64,000 bases of DNA from an uncultured Clostridium sp. (GCA_900540255.1 UQFE01000003.1:62001-126000); one strand, 5' to 3'; counted from the stretch's first letter, positions 42,102 to 51,468 are shown. The notes: generated from the letters alone by a model not told the origin. Numbers and translations: made by a program.

Positions 42102-44189
42102 CTACCCCCTCTTAAATGCATCTGTATTTCTATACCCTATATATGCAATAATCATAAGTGCTATAGATATAATAACTGTTATAGTTGCTCCAATAGCTTG
42201 ATATTGATTATTCATAGTTAACTTAAATATATAAGATATTAATAGGTCTGATGAACCTGCAAGGTTACCATATTTAGTTGGATCAAATGGTCCCCCATTA
42301 TTAAATAATGCTATAATACTATAGTTATTAAAGTTAAATGTATATTGCCCAACTAAAAGTGGTGCTGTTTGGAATAAAACAAGAGGTACTGTTATTTTAG
42401 TTAATTTATTAAAGTTTGTAGCTCCATCAATATCAGCAGCTTCATATAATTCAGCATTAATAGATTGAAGCACTCCTGTTGATAGTAAGAATATATATGC
42501 ACTACCTAACCATGCTTGTATACATATTAACGTAATTCTTATAACAAATGGATCATTTTTTATTGAGAATTTTGCTCCAAAAATACCTTTTAGTGCATTT
42601 ACTACTGTTCCACCATCAGCTGCTAAAATACTAAAGAATAGTATTGAAATAAATGCAGGTACTGCCCAAGGTAAAAGATATATTGATCTAAATAAAACTT
42701 TTCCTTTAACTCTGTCATTGTTAAGAACTATCGCTAAAATAAATCCTAATGCAATTGCTAAAGTTGTAGCTCCTATAGTCCAAATTATTGTCCATCCTAA
42801 TATTCTCCAGAATATTGAACCAACCATTCCTTGTCCTAAGAAAATCATCTTATAGTTCTTTAATCCTTCCCATCCAAACTTAGCTTGAGTGTCTGGTCCC
42901 ATTCCTGTAAATGCTAAAAGAATCGTTGTAACAACAGGGATACAAACTATAAAAATAGTAATTATAGCTGCTGGCGATAAAACTAAATAAGGGAATCCAT
43001 CTTCAAATAAAATTTGCTTAGTTTCTGTCCAACTTCTGTATCTAGTCCCCTTAATTGTATCTTTTTCAACTTTATTTGCATCCTTGAAACATAAATAGAT
43101 TAAAAATATTCCTATTAATACTAAGAATATTGCAAGTATACCTTCAATCATAAAGATAATTGATCTGTCAAGTCTTCCTTTACCAGCTGCTAATGATACA
43201 AGCCCTGCAATACCTTCCCCTTTATAGTTTCCATATCCTAAGGCATATGGAATAGCCACGGCATATATATATATTGTTGCAAAGAACATTATAATCGCTT
43301 TTACATATTGTTTATTTATACATTGGGCTAAACCTGGAATTAAGAATGTAACCCAAGATACCCATGGTAAAGTTTTTTCACTTTCAACTGGATAAACTCT
43401 TCTTAAATCTGCAACATTAATATTTACAGTATTAATTTTTTGTTTAATAGCTTTTGAAAGCTCATACTTCTTATTTTTTATAATTTCTTCATTATAATTT
43501 TTTTCATTTTCAAATGATTTAACTAATATTACTTCTTTATATCTTCTTTTTAACTCTTTAATTGTATTATCTTTTGCTTGTCTTGAAATTAATCCTTCTT
43601 TACACTTAGATTTAACCTCTTTAATTCTATCTTGTAACTTTTTATTTTCCTCTTCTTTAAATGATTTAAATTCAATTTCAAATTTTTCATTTTCTTTTTG
43701 ATTTATCTTAGTTAACTTATCTTGTGCCTTTACTAATTCGCTTGATGCAGATTTTGCAAATTCAATTACTGGTGGTATTTGTGCAATTTCAATTTTGCTT
43801 TGTTCATATATCAATTCTGCATCATAAGTAAGTTTAGTATAATTTTTATAAAATTTAACTAATTGCTTAGCTTTAAATAATCTTATTTCTAGTTTTTGAA
43901 CTTTAGATGGTAAATTTTTATCTACCTTTGATTTATAATTAGAGATATTTTTATTTACTTCTGAAAGAAATGCCTTTTCCTTATTTTTATACTCCGCTAA
44001 TTGCTTATTATAAGGGTGATCTTTCTTATTTTTAACTAGCTGATTTAATTTATTTTGTAAATCTTGTTTTTCCTTACCAGTTGCAGCTTCAATTTTTTCC
44101 TGTAAAACCGAAACTTCATATAGGTATAAATTTTTTCTATCATATTCTCGATTAATATTATCATATAAGCGCTTATTGAATTTTCTCAA
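42102..44189 (-). CDS. malF: Carbohydrate ABC permease, MalF type, with large N-terminal coiled-coil extension
   Basis: 695 residues; usual MalF/MdxF proteins have about 300-510. Residues 1-260 are a Lys/Glu-rich coiled coil. Residues about 275-395 form three or four extra membrane helices (VTFLIPGLAQCINKQYVKA, then AIIMFFATIYIYAVAIP). The permease proper starts about 405 (FPYLVLSPAAIITIFIVCI) and has the EAA loop NAELYEAADIDGATNFNKL. Position and motif make it the MalF partner. The function of the extension is unknown. Confidence 0.88.
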   Translation of the reverse strand: MRKFNKRLYDNINREYDRKNLYLYEVSVLQEKIEAATGKEKQDLQNKLNQLVKNKKDHPYNKQLAEYKNKEKAFLSEVNKNISNYKSKVDKNLPSKVQKLEIRLFKAKQLVKFYKNYTKLTYDAELIYEQSKIEIAQIPPVIEFAKSASSELVKAQDKLTKINQKENEKFEIEFKSFKEEENKKLQDRIKEVKSKCKEGLISRQAKDNTIKELKRRYKEVILVKSFENEKNYNEEIIKNKKYELSKAIKQKINTVNINVADLRRVYPVESEKTLPWVSWVTFLIPGLAQCINKQYVKAIIMFFATIYIYAVAIPYALGYGNYKGEGIAGLVSLAAGKGRLDRSIIFMIEGILAIFLVLIGIFLIYLCFKDANKVEKDTIKGTRYRSWTETKQILFEDGFPYLVLSPAAIITIFIVCIPVVTTILLAFTGMGPDTQAKFGWEGLKNYKMIFLGQGMVGSIFWRILGWTIIWTIGATTLAIALGFILAIVLNNDRVKGKVLFRSIYLLPWAVPAFISILFFSILAADGGTVVNALKGIFGAKFSIKNDPFVIRITLICIQAWLGSAYIFLLSTGVLQSINAELYEAADIDGATNFNKLTKITVPLVLFQTAPLLVGQYTFNFNNYSIIALFNNGGPFDPTKYGNLAGSSDLLISYIFKLTMNNQYQAIGATITVIISIALMIIAYIGYRNTDAFKRG

Positions 44190-44229
44190 CCCTTTTACCT
44201 CCTTTTATACCTTCTGAATAACTCTATGC

Positions 44230-44691
44230 TTAAATACTATTAACATTTTTGATACACTTCCCTAAGTAACCCATTATAAAAATTAAAGCTAAATAACCTA
44301 TTATACATCCGATAAATAATATTGAATAAAACTGTTCTCCTAAAAATGTTAATACAAATGCCCCTACTATAATTACAGACCATATTATTACAAACATCTT
44401 ATTAACTCTAAGTTTTGTAAAAGTAAAATAACTGTGAATTGCCACAGCCATTGGTGTTATTACTCTAATAAAAAATGTTGCCATACATATATTTAAATAT
44501 GTAGAATATAACTCATCTGTTGTCTTTGTTAATAAATCTTCTCCTAAATTACTGCTAAATAACCACATATTAAATAATTCTGCATCTTTTGCTTTAATCA
44601 ATATTTCAAGTGATGTTAGCATTATAATTAATGAACATATTGTTACTATTGTATAAAATATACCTTTTGGCATTTCTATACTTTCTCTCAT
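44230..44691 (-). CDS. Four-helix membrane protein of the ABC operon
   Basis: 153 residues, with helices starting FYTIVTICSLIIMLTSLEIL, LNICMATFFIRVITPMAVAI, MFVIIWSVIIVGAFVLTFLG and LFIGCIIGYLALIFIMG. GGGAGG precedes the ATG. It is placed between the solute-binding protein and MalF, as in some clostridial maltodextrin operons. Family not recognised; an accessory role is inferred from position. Confidence 0.65.
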   Translation of the reverse strand: MRESIEMPKGIFYTIVTICSLIIMLTSLEILIKAKDAELFNMWLFSSNLGEDLLTKTTDELYSTYLNICMATFFIRVITPMAVAIHSYFTFTKLRVNKMFVIIWSVIIVGAFVLTFLGEQFYSILFIGCIIGYLALIFIMGYLGKCIKNVNSI

Positions 44692-44800
44692 GTGGAATTC
44701 CTCCCATTAATTAAAAGCCAATTTAAGTTAATAATTTTTATTATATTATAAATTTGAATATACTAATAATTTTTAGGAAAATATAGCGATTTAAATATTT

Positions 44801-44826
44801 CAGAAACACTTAATAAAGTGTTTCTG
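44801..44826 (-). other. Intercistronic stem-loop downstream of binding-protein gene
   Basis: CAGAAACACTT-AATA-AAGTGTTTCTG is a perfect 11-base stem with no T-tract. Such a hairpin could protect the binding-protein mRNA end and lower expression of the downstream permeases. Confidence 0.5.
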
Positions 44827-44899
44827 ATTAATATATAATACACTATTAACTTAAATTAGCGTATTTAACTTTTTAACTCATTTAATATCTGTAAAACTT

Positions 44900-46213
44900 T
44901 TATTGATTAAGATTTGCCATCATACCATCAAATGATGCTTTAACTTCCTTATATGCTTCTTCTGCATTTGCAGGGTTTTTAGCAGACCATGATAATAAAG
45001 CATTTTGCCATGTATCCCAAACTTGTCCATATTCACTAAACAAAGGTCTATTTTCAGCAACTTTATAACTATCGTAAGTAGCTTCAATAACTTTTAATTG
45101 TAATTTATCTATTCCTTGATAATTATCAATTGTAGCATTTTCTAATATCTTACCTGTTGCATAAAATAATTCTTTTGCATTTTCAGGATTTATAAGCTCT
45201 TTAATAAATGCTTCTGCAATTTCCATTTGTTCTTCATTATCTTCACATCTTGCATTTATTCCAAGACCCCATCCACCTTTCCAGTGTTTTAATGGTTGTC
45301 CATTAAATGTGATTTGACTTAATGGAATTATTTGTAGGTTGTCATCACTTCCAACTAACTCACTAACTGAAGAAGTAGCCCAAGGACCATCAATCTTTAC
45401 AGCATCGCTTTCACCTGTTTTAAATTGTTCATCAATATATCCTCCAGCAGCATCTTTATCCCATAAAGATGTATTGTTTTCCTTATGAGCTTTCCAGTAA
45501 TTATATAATCCTTCAAATAATTTTTTTTGTTGTTCTGTTAATTCTGACCATTCTTTGGTAGCATCACTTTTTAAATCTTTTGATAGTAAATCAAAATCAG
45601 CTGAATTAGTAAATGCAACTCCATACCATGCATCATGAACAGTTGTTAAAATTTGATTGTATTCTAAGCTTGTAAATTCAATTTCTTTGCTTGTATCAAT
45701 ATTTGCTGCCTTAGCATTTTCAACATTAACATATCCAATTAAAGTTTCTATATTGTAAGGGAATGCTAAATATTCACCATCAATTTTAAAGTTTCCACCT
45801 AATCCATTTTCAAAATCATTAAATCCACCAACTTCTTTTGCCATTTCATCAGCGGGTATTGCAGCTAAAACTTGATTCTTAGCTAAGCTATATAATCTAT
45901 CTGCTGGTAAAGCAAATACATCAGCAATATCTGAGTTTGTTGCATCTGTTTTATCTAATACATCTAAGTGGTCAAATGATCCTGTTTCAAGAATTTCAAT
46001 TGTTGCATTTGGATATTTTTCTACTATTGTATCCTTAACCTTTTCATAATAACTTACCCATTCTTTTTCTGCTTGAACCTTTAAAGTTACCTTCTTATCA
46101 CTATTTCCTGATGAAGTAGTAGTTTTATCATCATTTCCCTTATTACTTGATCCACAAGCTACAAAATTTACAGATGTTGCTGCTACAAGTAATGTTACTA
46201 ATAATTTTTTCAT
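44900..46213 (-). CDS. malE: Extracellular carbohydrate-binding lipoprotein (maltodextrin type)
   Basis: 437 residues. Signal peptide MKKLLVTLLVAATSVNFVAC with a lipobox cysteine at 20, then a low-complexity linker. Mature part: family 1 solute-binding fold, with DVFALPADRLYSLAKNQVL, KIDGPWATSSVSEL and HWKGGWGLGINARC. It binds sugar outside the membrane for the MalFG-MsmX importer. First gene of the operon; two LacI-type operator candidates lie upstream. Confidence 0.9.
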   Translation of the reverse strand: MKKLLVTLLVAATSVNFVACGSSNKGNDDKTTTSSGNSDKKVTLKVQAEKEWVSYYEKVKDTIVEKYPNATIEILETGSFDHLDVLDKTDATNSDIADVFALPADRLYSLAKNQVLAAIPADEMAKEVGGFNDFENGLGGNFKIDGEYLAFPYNIETLIGYVNVENAKAANIDTSKEIEFTSLEYNQILTTVHDAWYGVAFTNSADFDLLSKDLKSDATKEWSELTEQQKKLFEGLYNYWKAHKENNTSLWDKDAAGGYIDEQFKTGESDAVKIDGPWATSSVSELVGSDDNLQIIPLSQITFNGQPLKHWKGGWGLGINARCEDNEEQMEIAEAFIKELINPENAKELFYATGKILENATIDNYQGIDKLQLKVIEATYDSYKVAENRPLFSEYGQVWDTWQNALLSWSAKNPANAEEAYKEVKASFDGMMANLNQ

Positions 46214-46758
46214 AATAATTCTCCTCCACTTTTACACAAAATCAATTTATTTTTAAAGTTGATAACAACTTAAAATACATAATAAATATTATTTAACCTT
46301 TTTAGAAACGGTTCCATTAAGAAAAATAATAAAGTCTATTTATAATTAACATTATAAATATTTATCTAAAGTTAATAACTTTCATATTAGGTATCGTTTC
46401 CAAAGTGTATCAAAAATTAAAACCCACCCTTTTGTAACTTTTTTCAATTTTTAATATTTTTTTCTTTGTTTATGTTTACATTATATCTAATTCATTAATA
46501 GTAGTCAATAAGTTTCAAAAAATATATTGTGTTAAATTCATCTCTAATTTTATACATTTAAGTTATTTATTTTTATATCATTTCTCATAATCAATTTAAA
46601 TTTTGTATAAAATCATCAAATAAAATTTCACTTTAATCCATTTTCAATACTTATTTTTCCAATTATTATTAAGTTAATTGTGCTATTTAATTTATATTTA
46701 ATTTATTATTTGGTATTATAATTAAAAATTTACTTTCTTATTTTAAGGAGAATAACAA
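46214..46758 (-). promoter_or_regulatory. Control region of the ABC operon with two LacI-type operator candidates
   Basis: GAAACGGTTCC at 46305-46315 and GGTATCGTTTCC at 46390-46401 (reverse GGAAACGATACC) resemble LacI/MalR or CcpA boxes. The rest of this 545-base stretch is AT-rich, with no gene seen. Confidence 0.45.
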
Positions 46759-46806
46759 ATGATTGATACATATGTAAACAGTAAAAAACTAATTGGATCA
46801 ATTTAA
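46759..46806 (+). other. 15-codon reading frame (leader peptide or truncated start)
   Basis: MIDTYVNSKKLIGSI behind AAGGAG. The next gene (46857) has no good ribosome site, so this may be the original start of that gene, separated by a small insertion, or a leader peptide. Confidence 0.3.
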
Positions 46807-46856
46807 TTATTTAGATTCAATTCAAATTTGTACAACATTATATTAAATTTCATATA

Positions 46857-47336
46857 ATGTTATATAGCCCCCTTCATAAAATCAATTGTATGGAGTTTAT
46901 TAAATTGCACTATGAAAACAATAAAATTAATAATGATGAATTTGAAGAGTACTTTAAACAATTAGATATTCAACTTGCAAATATTGAAAAATTCGGTTCC
47001 TCTCTATTAGTTATAGGTTATTTTTTCTTTATCCATGGATCTAACTTAGATATTTTAGAAATTTTAGACATTAATAATACTGGTGAAACTTCAACTTCAG
47101 TTACTTTGCTTGGTGCTGAATTTATATTGGTTGGATATATATTTTTATTTATTGAATCTACCAATAGATTAGAGGAAAGACGATTTCAAAAAGAAGTTTT
47201 ATCTCAAGATATAGATTTATCACCTTATGAAAATTTATATCATGCATATCTTTTTTCAATTTTAATTAATATAATTAGAGTACATGCTTTATCTGAAATT
47301 TATAAAACTAGTCAAACTGGTGAAGTATTTGTATAG
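46857..47336 (+). CDS. Small membrane protein of unknown function
   Basis: 159 residues if begun at 46857; an internal ATG (MEFIKLHYENNK) is an alternative, and neither has a clear ribosome site. Two hydrophobic segments: SSLLVIGYFFFIHGS and AEFILVGYIFLFIES. The N-terminal half is acidic and helical. No family recognised. A perfect hairpin (47331-47363) ends the gene. Confidence 0.5.
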   Translation: MLYSPLHKINCMEFIKLHYENNKINNDEFEEYFKQLDIQLANIEKFGSSLLVIGYFFFIHGSNLDILEILDINNTGETSTSVTLLGAEFILVGYIFLFIESTNRLEERRFQKEVLSQDIDLSPYENLYHAYLFSILINIIRVHALSEIYKTSQTGEVFV

Positions 47337-47363
47337 GTTATTTATAAATTATATAACCTATAC
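47331..47363 (+). terminator. Hairpin at the end of the membrane-protein gene
   Basis: GTATAGGTTAT pairs with ATATAACCTATAC around a short loop. No long T-tract, so it may be an inefficient terminator or shared with the convergent gene. Confidence 0.45.
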
Positions 47364-47374
47364 AACTTCTTAAT

Positions 47375-47623
47375 TTACTTTTTCCAAAAATAAGGTTCAT
47401 ATAATTTTTTTAAGCTTTTTACCATTTCATTAGAATAATTTCCACTAATCACTATGCTATTTTCTTCTTTAACAGTTTCAAATCTAATTATTTTATCAAC
47501 ATTAATAATTGACTTTATTTCATTTATCATATTTTCCTTATTAGCATTTTTATTATATACTTTTATGTATGAATATCCCGGAAAATCTTCTGATTCATAT
47601 TTTAAAACTTTAAAATTTTCCAC
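47375..47623 (-). CDS. Hypothetical protein
   Basis: 82 residues (MENFKVLKYESEDFPGYSYI...). Alternating strands and helices with NKENMINEIKSIINVDKIIR and SIVISGNYSNEMV. No ribosome site of note, no membrane segment, no recognised family. Real status moderately uncertain. Confidence 0.45.
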   Translation of the reverse strand: MENFKVLKYESEDFPGYSYIKVYNKNANKENMINEIKSIINVDKIIRFETVKEENSIVISGNYSNEMVKSLKKLYEPYFWKK

Positions 47624-47732
47624 ATAACCTATTTAAATCATTTCTATGTATACTTTATTTATTTTTTCATTTTATTCTATACACATTAAATAAGTTGCTC
47701 CATATCTTTCTGAAAGCTCTTCTTAATAAATC

Positions 47733-47804
47733 CTAACAGTACCCTATTGCTGATTTAATAATTCGCATCCCTACTGGTGGAAGTGCTTCATATTTTAACT
47801 TCAT
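47733..47804 (-). pseudogene. N-terminal remnant of an aromatic-acid-exporter-like membrane protein
   Basis: Starts behind GTGGGG at 47804: MKLKYEALPPVGMRIIKSAI, then a stop within a few codons. PxxGMRxIKxAI is the start of ArAE/FUSC-type membrane proteins. The same strand continues with LLRRAFRKIWSNLF-like remains out to about 47690. Only the first 20 residues are well preserved. Confidence 0.35.
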
Positions 47805-47958
47805 TAATATCCCCACTTTTTTTAATTAAACTATATAATTTCTCTTAAATTTATACAATAATTCAATAAATTAATATTTTTTAAATTTTATTATATTATA
47901 AAAAAATTAACATATACTAATGTTAATAATAGGTTATTTCTTAAGGATGTGATGAGTT

Positions 47959-48453
47959 ATGAAAGATTTTTTTGAAAAATTCTTTATAGTTGAAGGGATT
48001 TTATTTGGAATAATAGGTATTTTATTTTTTTTAAGACCTTTTAGCACTCTTGTAAATTTAGTTAATGTATGTGGTGTTTTAATTATTGTTACAGGAATAT
48101 TTACATTACTTAGATCATTTTCATCTTCAACTAAAATATTTTTAATTATTAATGGTATAATTTCAATCTTATTTGGGATAATTTTGTGTATTTCTCCTAT
48201 AGATACAGTTGATACAGTAGCTATTTTATGTGGTATATGGGCTCTTATTAGAGGCATTTATCTTTTTATAATTTCCTTAAAATATAAAAGTTTAGGTTTT
48301 AACTTTAACACGATTTATAGTATTCTCTTAGTACTTTTAGGATTAATAATTCTTGCTAATCCTGTTATTGCAATAGCTGCAACACCTTATATCCTTGGAA
48401 CTTATTTTGTTGTAATGGCAATTTGTGAAATATTCTTAGGATTTCAAATTTAG
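47959..48453 (+). CDS. HdeD-family (DUF308) membrane protein
   Basis: 164 residues with six short helices in three repeats of the DUF308 type: EGILFGIIGILFFLRPFSTL, NGIISILFGIILCISPIDTV, and LVLLGLIILANPVIAI. GGATGTG upstream. HdeD of enterobacteria is linked to acid stress; here the role is unknown. Stand-alone gene with its own terminator. Confidence 0.85.
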   Translation: MKDFFEKFFIVEGILFGIIGILFFLRPFSTLVNLVNVCGVLIIVTGIFTLLRSFSSSTKIFLIINGIISILFGIILCISPIDTVDTVAILCGIWALIRGIYLFIISLKYKSLGFNFNTIYSILLVLLGLIILANPVIAIAATPYILGTYFVVMAICEIFLGFQI

Positions 48454-48470
48454 TTTTAAAAACTTTATAA

Positions 48471-48515
48471 AAAAATAAAATCTCTAAGTTATTTATACAT
48501 AGAGATTTTATTTTT
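48471..48515 (+). terminator. Terminator of hdeD-like gene
   Basis: AAAAATAAAATCTCTA pairs with TAGAGATTTTATTTTT; the T-run ends on the plus strand. Confidence 0.8.
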
Positions 48516-48622
48516 GTAATATATCACCAATTTAAAATTACTATTATACACATATATTATTCATCATATATGTGTATTTTCATATTATAATTATTATTTC
48601 TATTTTATAAGGAAGTTTATAT

Positions 48623-49849
48623 ATGACTGATAATTTAATAAAAAATCATGGAACAAGTATAATAATTTTAAGTTATAATAATTTAAATTATACTAAACAA
48701 TGCCTAGAAAGTATTAGAAAATATACTCATAATGAAAATTACGAAATCATTGTTATAGATAATAATTCTAATGAAGAAACAAAAAATTGGTTAAAAACTC
48801 AATATGATATAAAACTTCAATTAAACACTTATAATAGGGGTTTTCCTGGTGGATGTAATGATGGTATAAAACTAGCCAATCCCCTTAATGATATTTTACT
48901 TTTAAACAATGATATTGTTGTTACTTATAATTGGCTTACAAATTTAAAAATTGCTTTATATAGTAATGACAATATAGGTGCTGTTAGCCCGGTAACAAAC
49001 TCATCTTCTTATTGGCAAAGCATTCCTACTACTTATAAAACACTAAATGAAATGCAGGAATTTGCTTATAAAATAAATATAAGTGATAAAACTAAATGGG
49101 AAGAAAGAATTATGTTAGTTGGCTACAGCATGCTTATAAAAAAAGAAGTTCTTGATAAGGTTGGATTGCTTGATGAAATTTATTTTCCTGGAAACTTTGA
49201 AGATGATGATTATTGCTTTAGAATAATTAATGCTGAATATAAACTTTTATTATGCCATGATACATTTGTTCATCACTATGGCAGTGCTTCTTTTAGCACA
49301 GATAGTTCCTATAACGAAATACTTCAAAAAAATAAAAGAAAATTTGAAGAAAAATGGAATATAGATATTTCAGATGTTTATTTTAACTTAGCTTATTTAG
49401 CAATAATACCTGAAATAAATGATTTAAAAGTATTAGACATATATGGTAATTGTGGTGTTAATGGATTAATGCTTAAATTTCATAGAAAAAATATAGATTT
49501 TTATATTGGAAATAATAATAATGGTTCTTATAAAATAGCTAGTAAATTACTTAAAACATTTTCTATGGATAGTATTGATATTAATTTTGATTATATTTTA
49601 ATAAATAATGATGCTAAATTTTTAAAAGATGTTTTAGCTAAAAGTTTATTATTTAAAGCTTTAAAATCTTCTAAAAATATTGCTTTATTTATTAATCCCT
49701 CATTATATACTAATTATACTTCTGAAAATTCTAAAAACCTATCACTTTTAATTTATTATTTAAAAACTAAGTTTAATTTTATCTTAAATAGTGAAATTTC
49801 TTATGGAAATAATAGAATTAACATTTTCACAAATAAATTTATTAATTAA
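48623..49849 (+). CDS. Family 2 glycosyltransferase with extra C-terminal domain
   Basis: 408 residues behind AAGGAAG. GT2 domain, residues about 8-245: SIIILSYNNLNYTKQCLESI, IVIDNNSNEET, NRGFPGGCNDGI, LLLNNDIVVTYNWL (the DxD-like site) and FEDDDYCFRI. Residues about 250-408 (YFNLAYLAIIPEINDLKVLD on) are a second domain with a Rossmann-like start, not recognised. A decayed copy of that domain lies at 50256-50729. It probably decorates surface or secreted glycans. Confidence 0.85.
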   Translation: MTDNLIKNHGTSIIILSYNNLNYTKQCLESIRKYTHNENYEIIVIDNNSNEETKNWLKTQYDIKLQLNTYNRGFPGGCNDGIKLANPLNDILLLNNDIVVTYNWLTNLKIALYSNDNIGAVSPVTNSSSYWQSIPTTYKTLNEMQEFAYKINISDKTKWEERIMLVGYSMLIKKEVLDKVGLLDEIYFPGNFEDDDYCFRIINAEYKLLLCHDTFVHHYGSASFSTDSSYNEILQKNKRKFEEKWNIDISDVYFNLAYLAIIPEINDLKVLDIYGNCGVNGLMLKFHRKNIDFYIGNNNNGSYKIASKLLKTFSMDSIDINFDYILINNDAKFLKDVLAKSLLFKALKSSKNIALFINPSLYTNYTSENSKNLSLLIYYLKTKFNFILNSEISYGNNRINIFTNKFIN

Positions 49850-49873
49850 AGTTTTATCACATAATATAAATTG

Positions 49874-49904
49874 TACTATAGTTTAGACTAGCTAAACTAT
49901 AGTA
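49874..49904. terminator. Perfect 12-bp hairpin between glycosyltransferase and remnant
   Basis: TACTATAGTTTA and TAAACTATAGTA flank a 7-base loop. Confidence 0.5.
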
Positions 49905-49911
49905 TTGCTAA

Positions 49912-50250
49912 TTAATCTCTTGTTAATATATCATTCCAAGCATCAACTATTGTTCTTTCTTACTCTTCAATTGAATAGTTATATAAAATAAATTTTCTTG
50001 CTGTTTTAGCTTTAAACAAATATTCTTCCTCTTTATTTTCTATTAAATCAATAACTAATTCTACATTTTTACATATCTCAATTATATTACCTTGATTTAT
50101 ATGATAAGAAAACTCATTTTTAAAATATTCTAATCCTCCTTGCCCATGATATCCTATAACAATACATCCCATTGCCATTGCCTCAGCTGCTTATAATCCA
50201 AAGCCCTCTTCATCAGATAAACTTATAAAAATTTTACTCTTTTCTAAGCG
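49912..50250 (-). pseudogene. Fragment of a GT4-type (group 1) glycosyltransferase with two nonsense codons
   Basis: Minus strand reads KSKIFISLSDEEGFGL, stop (50191-50193), AAEAMAMGCIVIGYHGQGGL and on to YSIEE, stop (49960-49962), ERTIVDAWNDILTRD. EGFGLxxxEAMAMGCIVIGY is the donor-binding motif of GT4 enzymes. In-frame reading across both stops shows nonsense decay. The N-terminal two thirds are absent; homology ends at 50250, next to a plus-strand fragment. Confidence 0.75.
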
Positions 50251-50255
50251 TAAGT

Positions 50256-50729
50256 GAATTATATTTTAATTTTAGCTATCTTTCTATAATTCCTTCTCTA
50301 GAAAACTTAAATATTTTAGATATATACTGTCATTCTAGAAGTAATGGTCTCATACTTAAATCAAATAGAAAAAACTTAAATTTTTATATGGCTGAAAATG
50401 CTTCTCCTTCTTTTAAAATAGCATCTAAACTTCATAAAACCTATATTCCTTACAATAGTCCAATAAATTTTGATTATGTTATTATTGATTATTATGAAAA
50501 GTTTTCAAATGATATTAATGCCCAAAATATAACTTATAAAGCATTAGAAACTACTAATAATCTCATTGTTTATATTATTAAAGATTTGTATATAAATCAT
50601 GATAGTGAATATTATAAAAAGCTATTACTATTTACCAATAATTCAATTAGTAACTTTAAATTAAATAATTTATTGCAATATACTTATGGTAATCAAATTA
50701 TATTGCAATTTCCCAAGCCCAATAATTAA
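50256..50729 (+). pseudogene. Fragment paralogous to the C-terminal domain of the glycosyltransferase at 48623
   Basis: Plus strand reads ELYFNFSYLSIIPSLENLNI, then ILDIYCHSRSNGLILK and SFKIASKLHKTYIPY, each aligned with the 48623 protein (VYFNLAYLAIIPEINDLKVL, VLDIYGNCGVNGLMLK, SYKIASKLLKTFSMD). The catalytic GT2 domain is missing. A short ATG frame starts at 50388 but is probably not a separate gene. It abuts the minus-strand GT4 fragment with only 5 bases between. Confidence 0.75.
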
Positions 50730-50763
50730 CAAATATAAAAATGTCAATCATATAATTTATTAT

Positions 50764-50817
50764 AAAAAAATCTACAGTATATTTAAAAGTACTTAAAATA
50801 TACTGTAGATTTTTTTA
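50764..50817. terminator. Strong bidirectional hairpin
   Basis: AAAAAATCTACAGTATATTT pairs with its complement ending in GTAGATTTTTTT. It serves the minus-strand gene that ends at 50815 and whatever reads in from the left. Confidence 0.8.
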
Positions 50818-51468
50818 TTGTCTATTATAATAATTAATTCCCTCACTAGGCTTAAAATAAGTTCTTATATATCCATCAGATGATACAAAAACTATTTCAT
50901 TTTTATCTTCATCATAATATATTTCATCATTATCTTCTGCTTCTAACTTATGTAAAGAATATTGAGAATTAATAACTTCATTTGCACCCTTTAAATATTC
51001 CTCCTTAGTAGAATATCCAAATTCATTTCCATGCTTTAAGAAATGCTCTTCCCATAGCTTATCATTTCTAAATTCAAGTGATTTAGTATTTTGTTGTTGC
51101 GTACTTTGCTGATTGTTAAATATCGTATTCCAATCAAGGTCTATATTGAAAAATTTACTTATAATTAAAAATAAAACTATTAATCCAGCTACAACAATAC
51201 TTCCTAATGTTGTTTTATTTTTATTATTCTTGTTTTCATTATTTTTTAATGAATTATATATATTTTTACTATTATTATCAATATTACTGTTATTAGATTT
51301 TAAATTTTTATTATATGTATTATTTAAATCATCTTTATTATTTTTATTTTCTTTTCTACACTCACTACATCTTTTAGGTAAATCTAAATTTTTTTCTTTA
51401 TAAAATTTTATTTCTGAATCATTAAGTGTAAATTCTTTTCCACATTGCTTACAAATTCTTTTTATCAA
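50815..51468 (-). CDS. Zinc-ribbon (zf-trcl type) membrane-anchored protein
   Basis: 217 residues from a TTG at 51468 with AAGGAGG six bases upstream; the longer frame lacks such a site. Zinc ribbon CKQCGKEFTLNDSEIKFY...LPKRCSECR; an Asn/Lys-rich linker of about 50 residues; one membrane helix (SIVVAGLIVLFLIISKFF); an extracytoplasmic domain with FRNDKLWEEHFLKHGNEFGY. Family function unknown. Confidence 0.7.
   Translation of the reverse strand: MIKRICKQCGKEFTLNDSEIKFYKEKNLDLPKRCSECRKENKNNKDDLNNTYNKNLKSNNSNIDNNSKNIYNSLKNNENKNNKNKTTLGSIVVAGLIVLFLIISKFFNIDLDWNTIFNNQQSTQQQNTKSLEFRNDKLWEEHFLKHGNEFGYSTKEEYLKGANEVINSQYSLHKLEAEDNDEIYYDEDKNEIVFVSSDGYIRTYFKPSEGINYYNRQ

Noticed and set aside
49874..49904. 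Inverted repeat as an insertion sequence end
   Set aside because: No transposase, no second copy and no target duplication; it is a simple hairpin.
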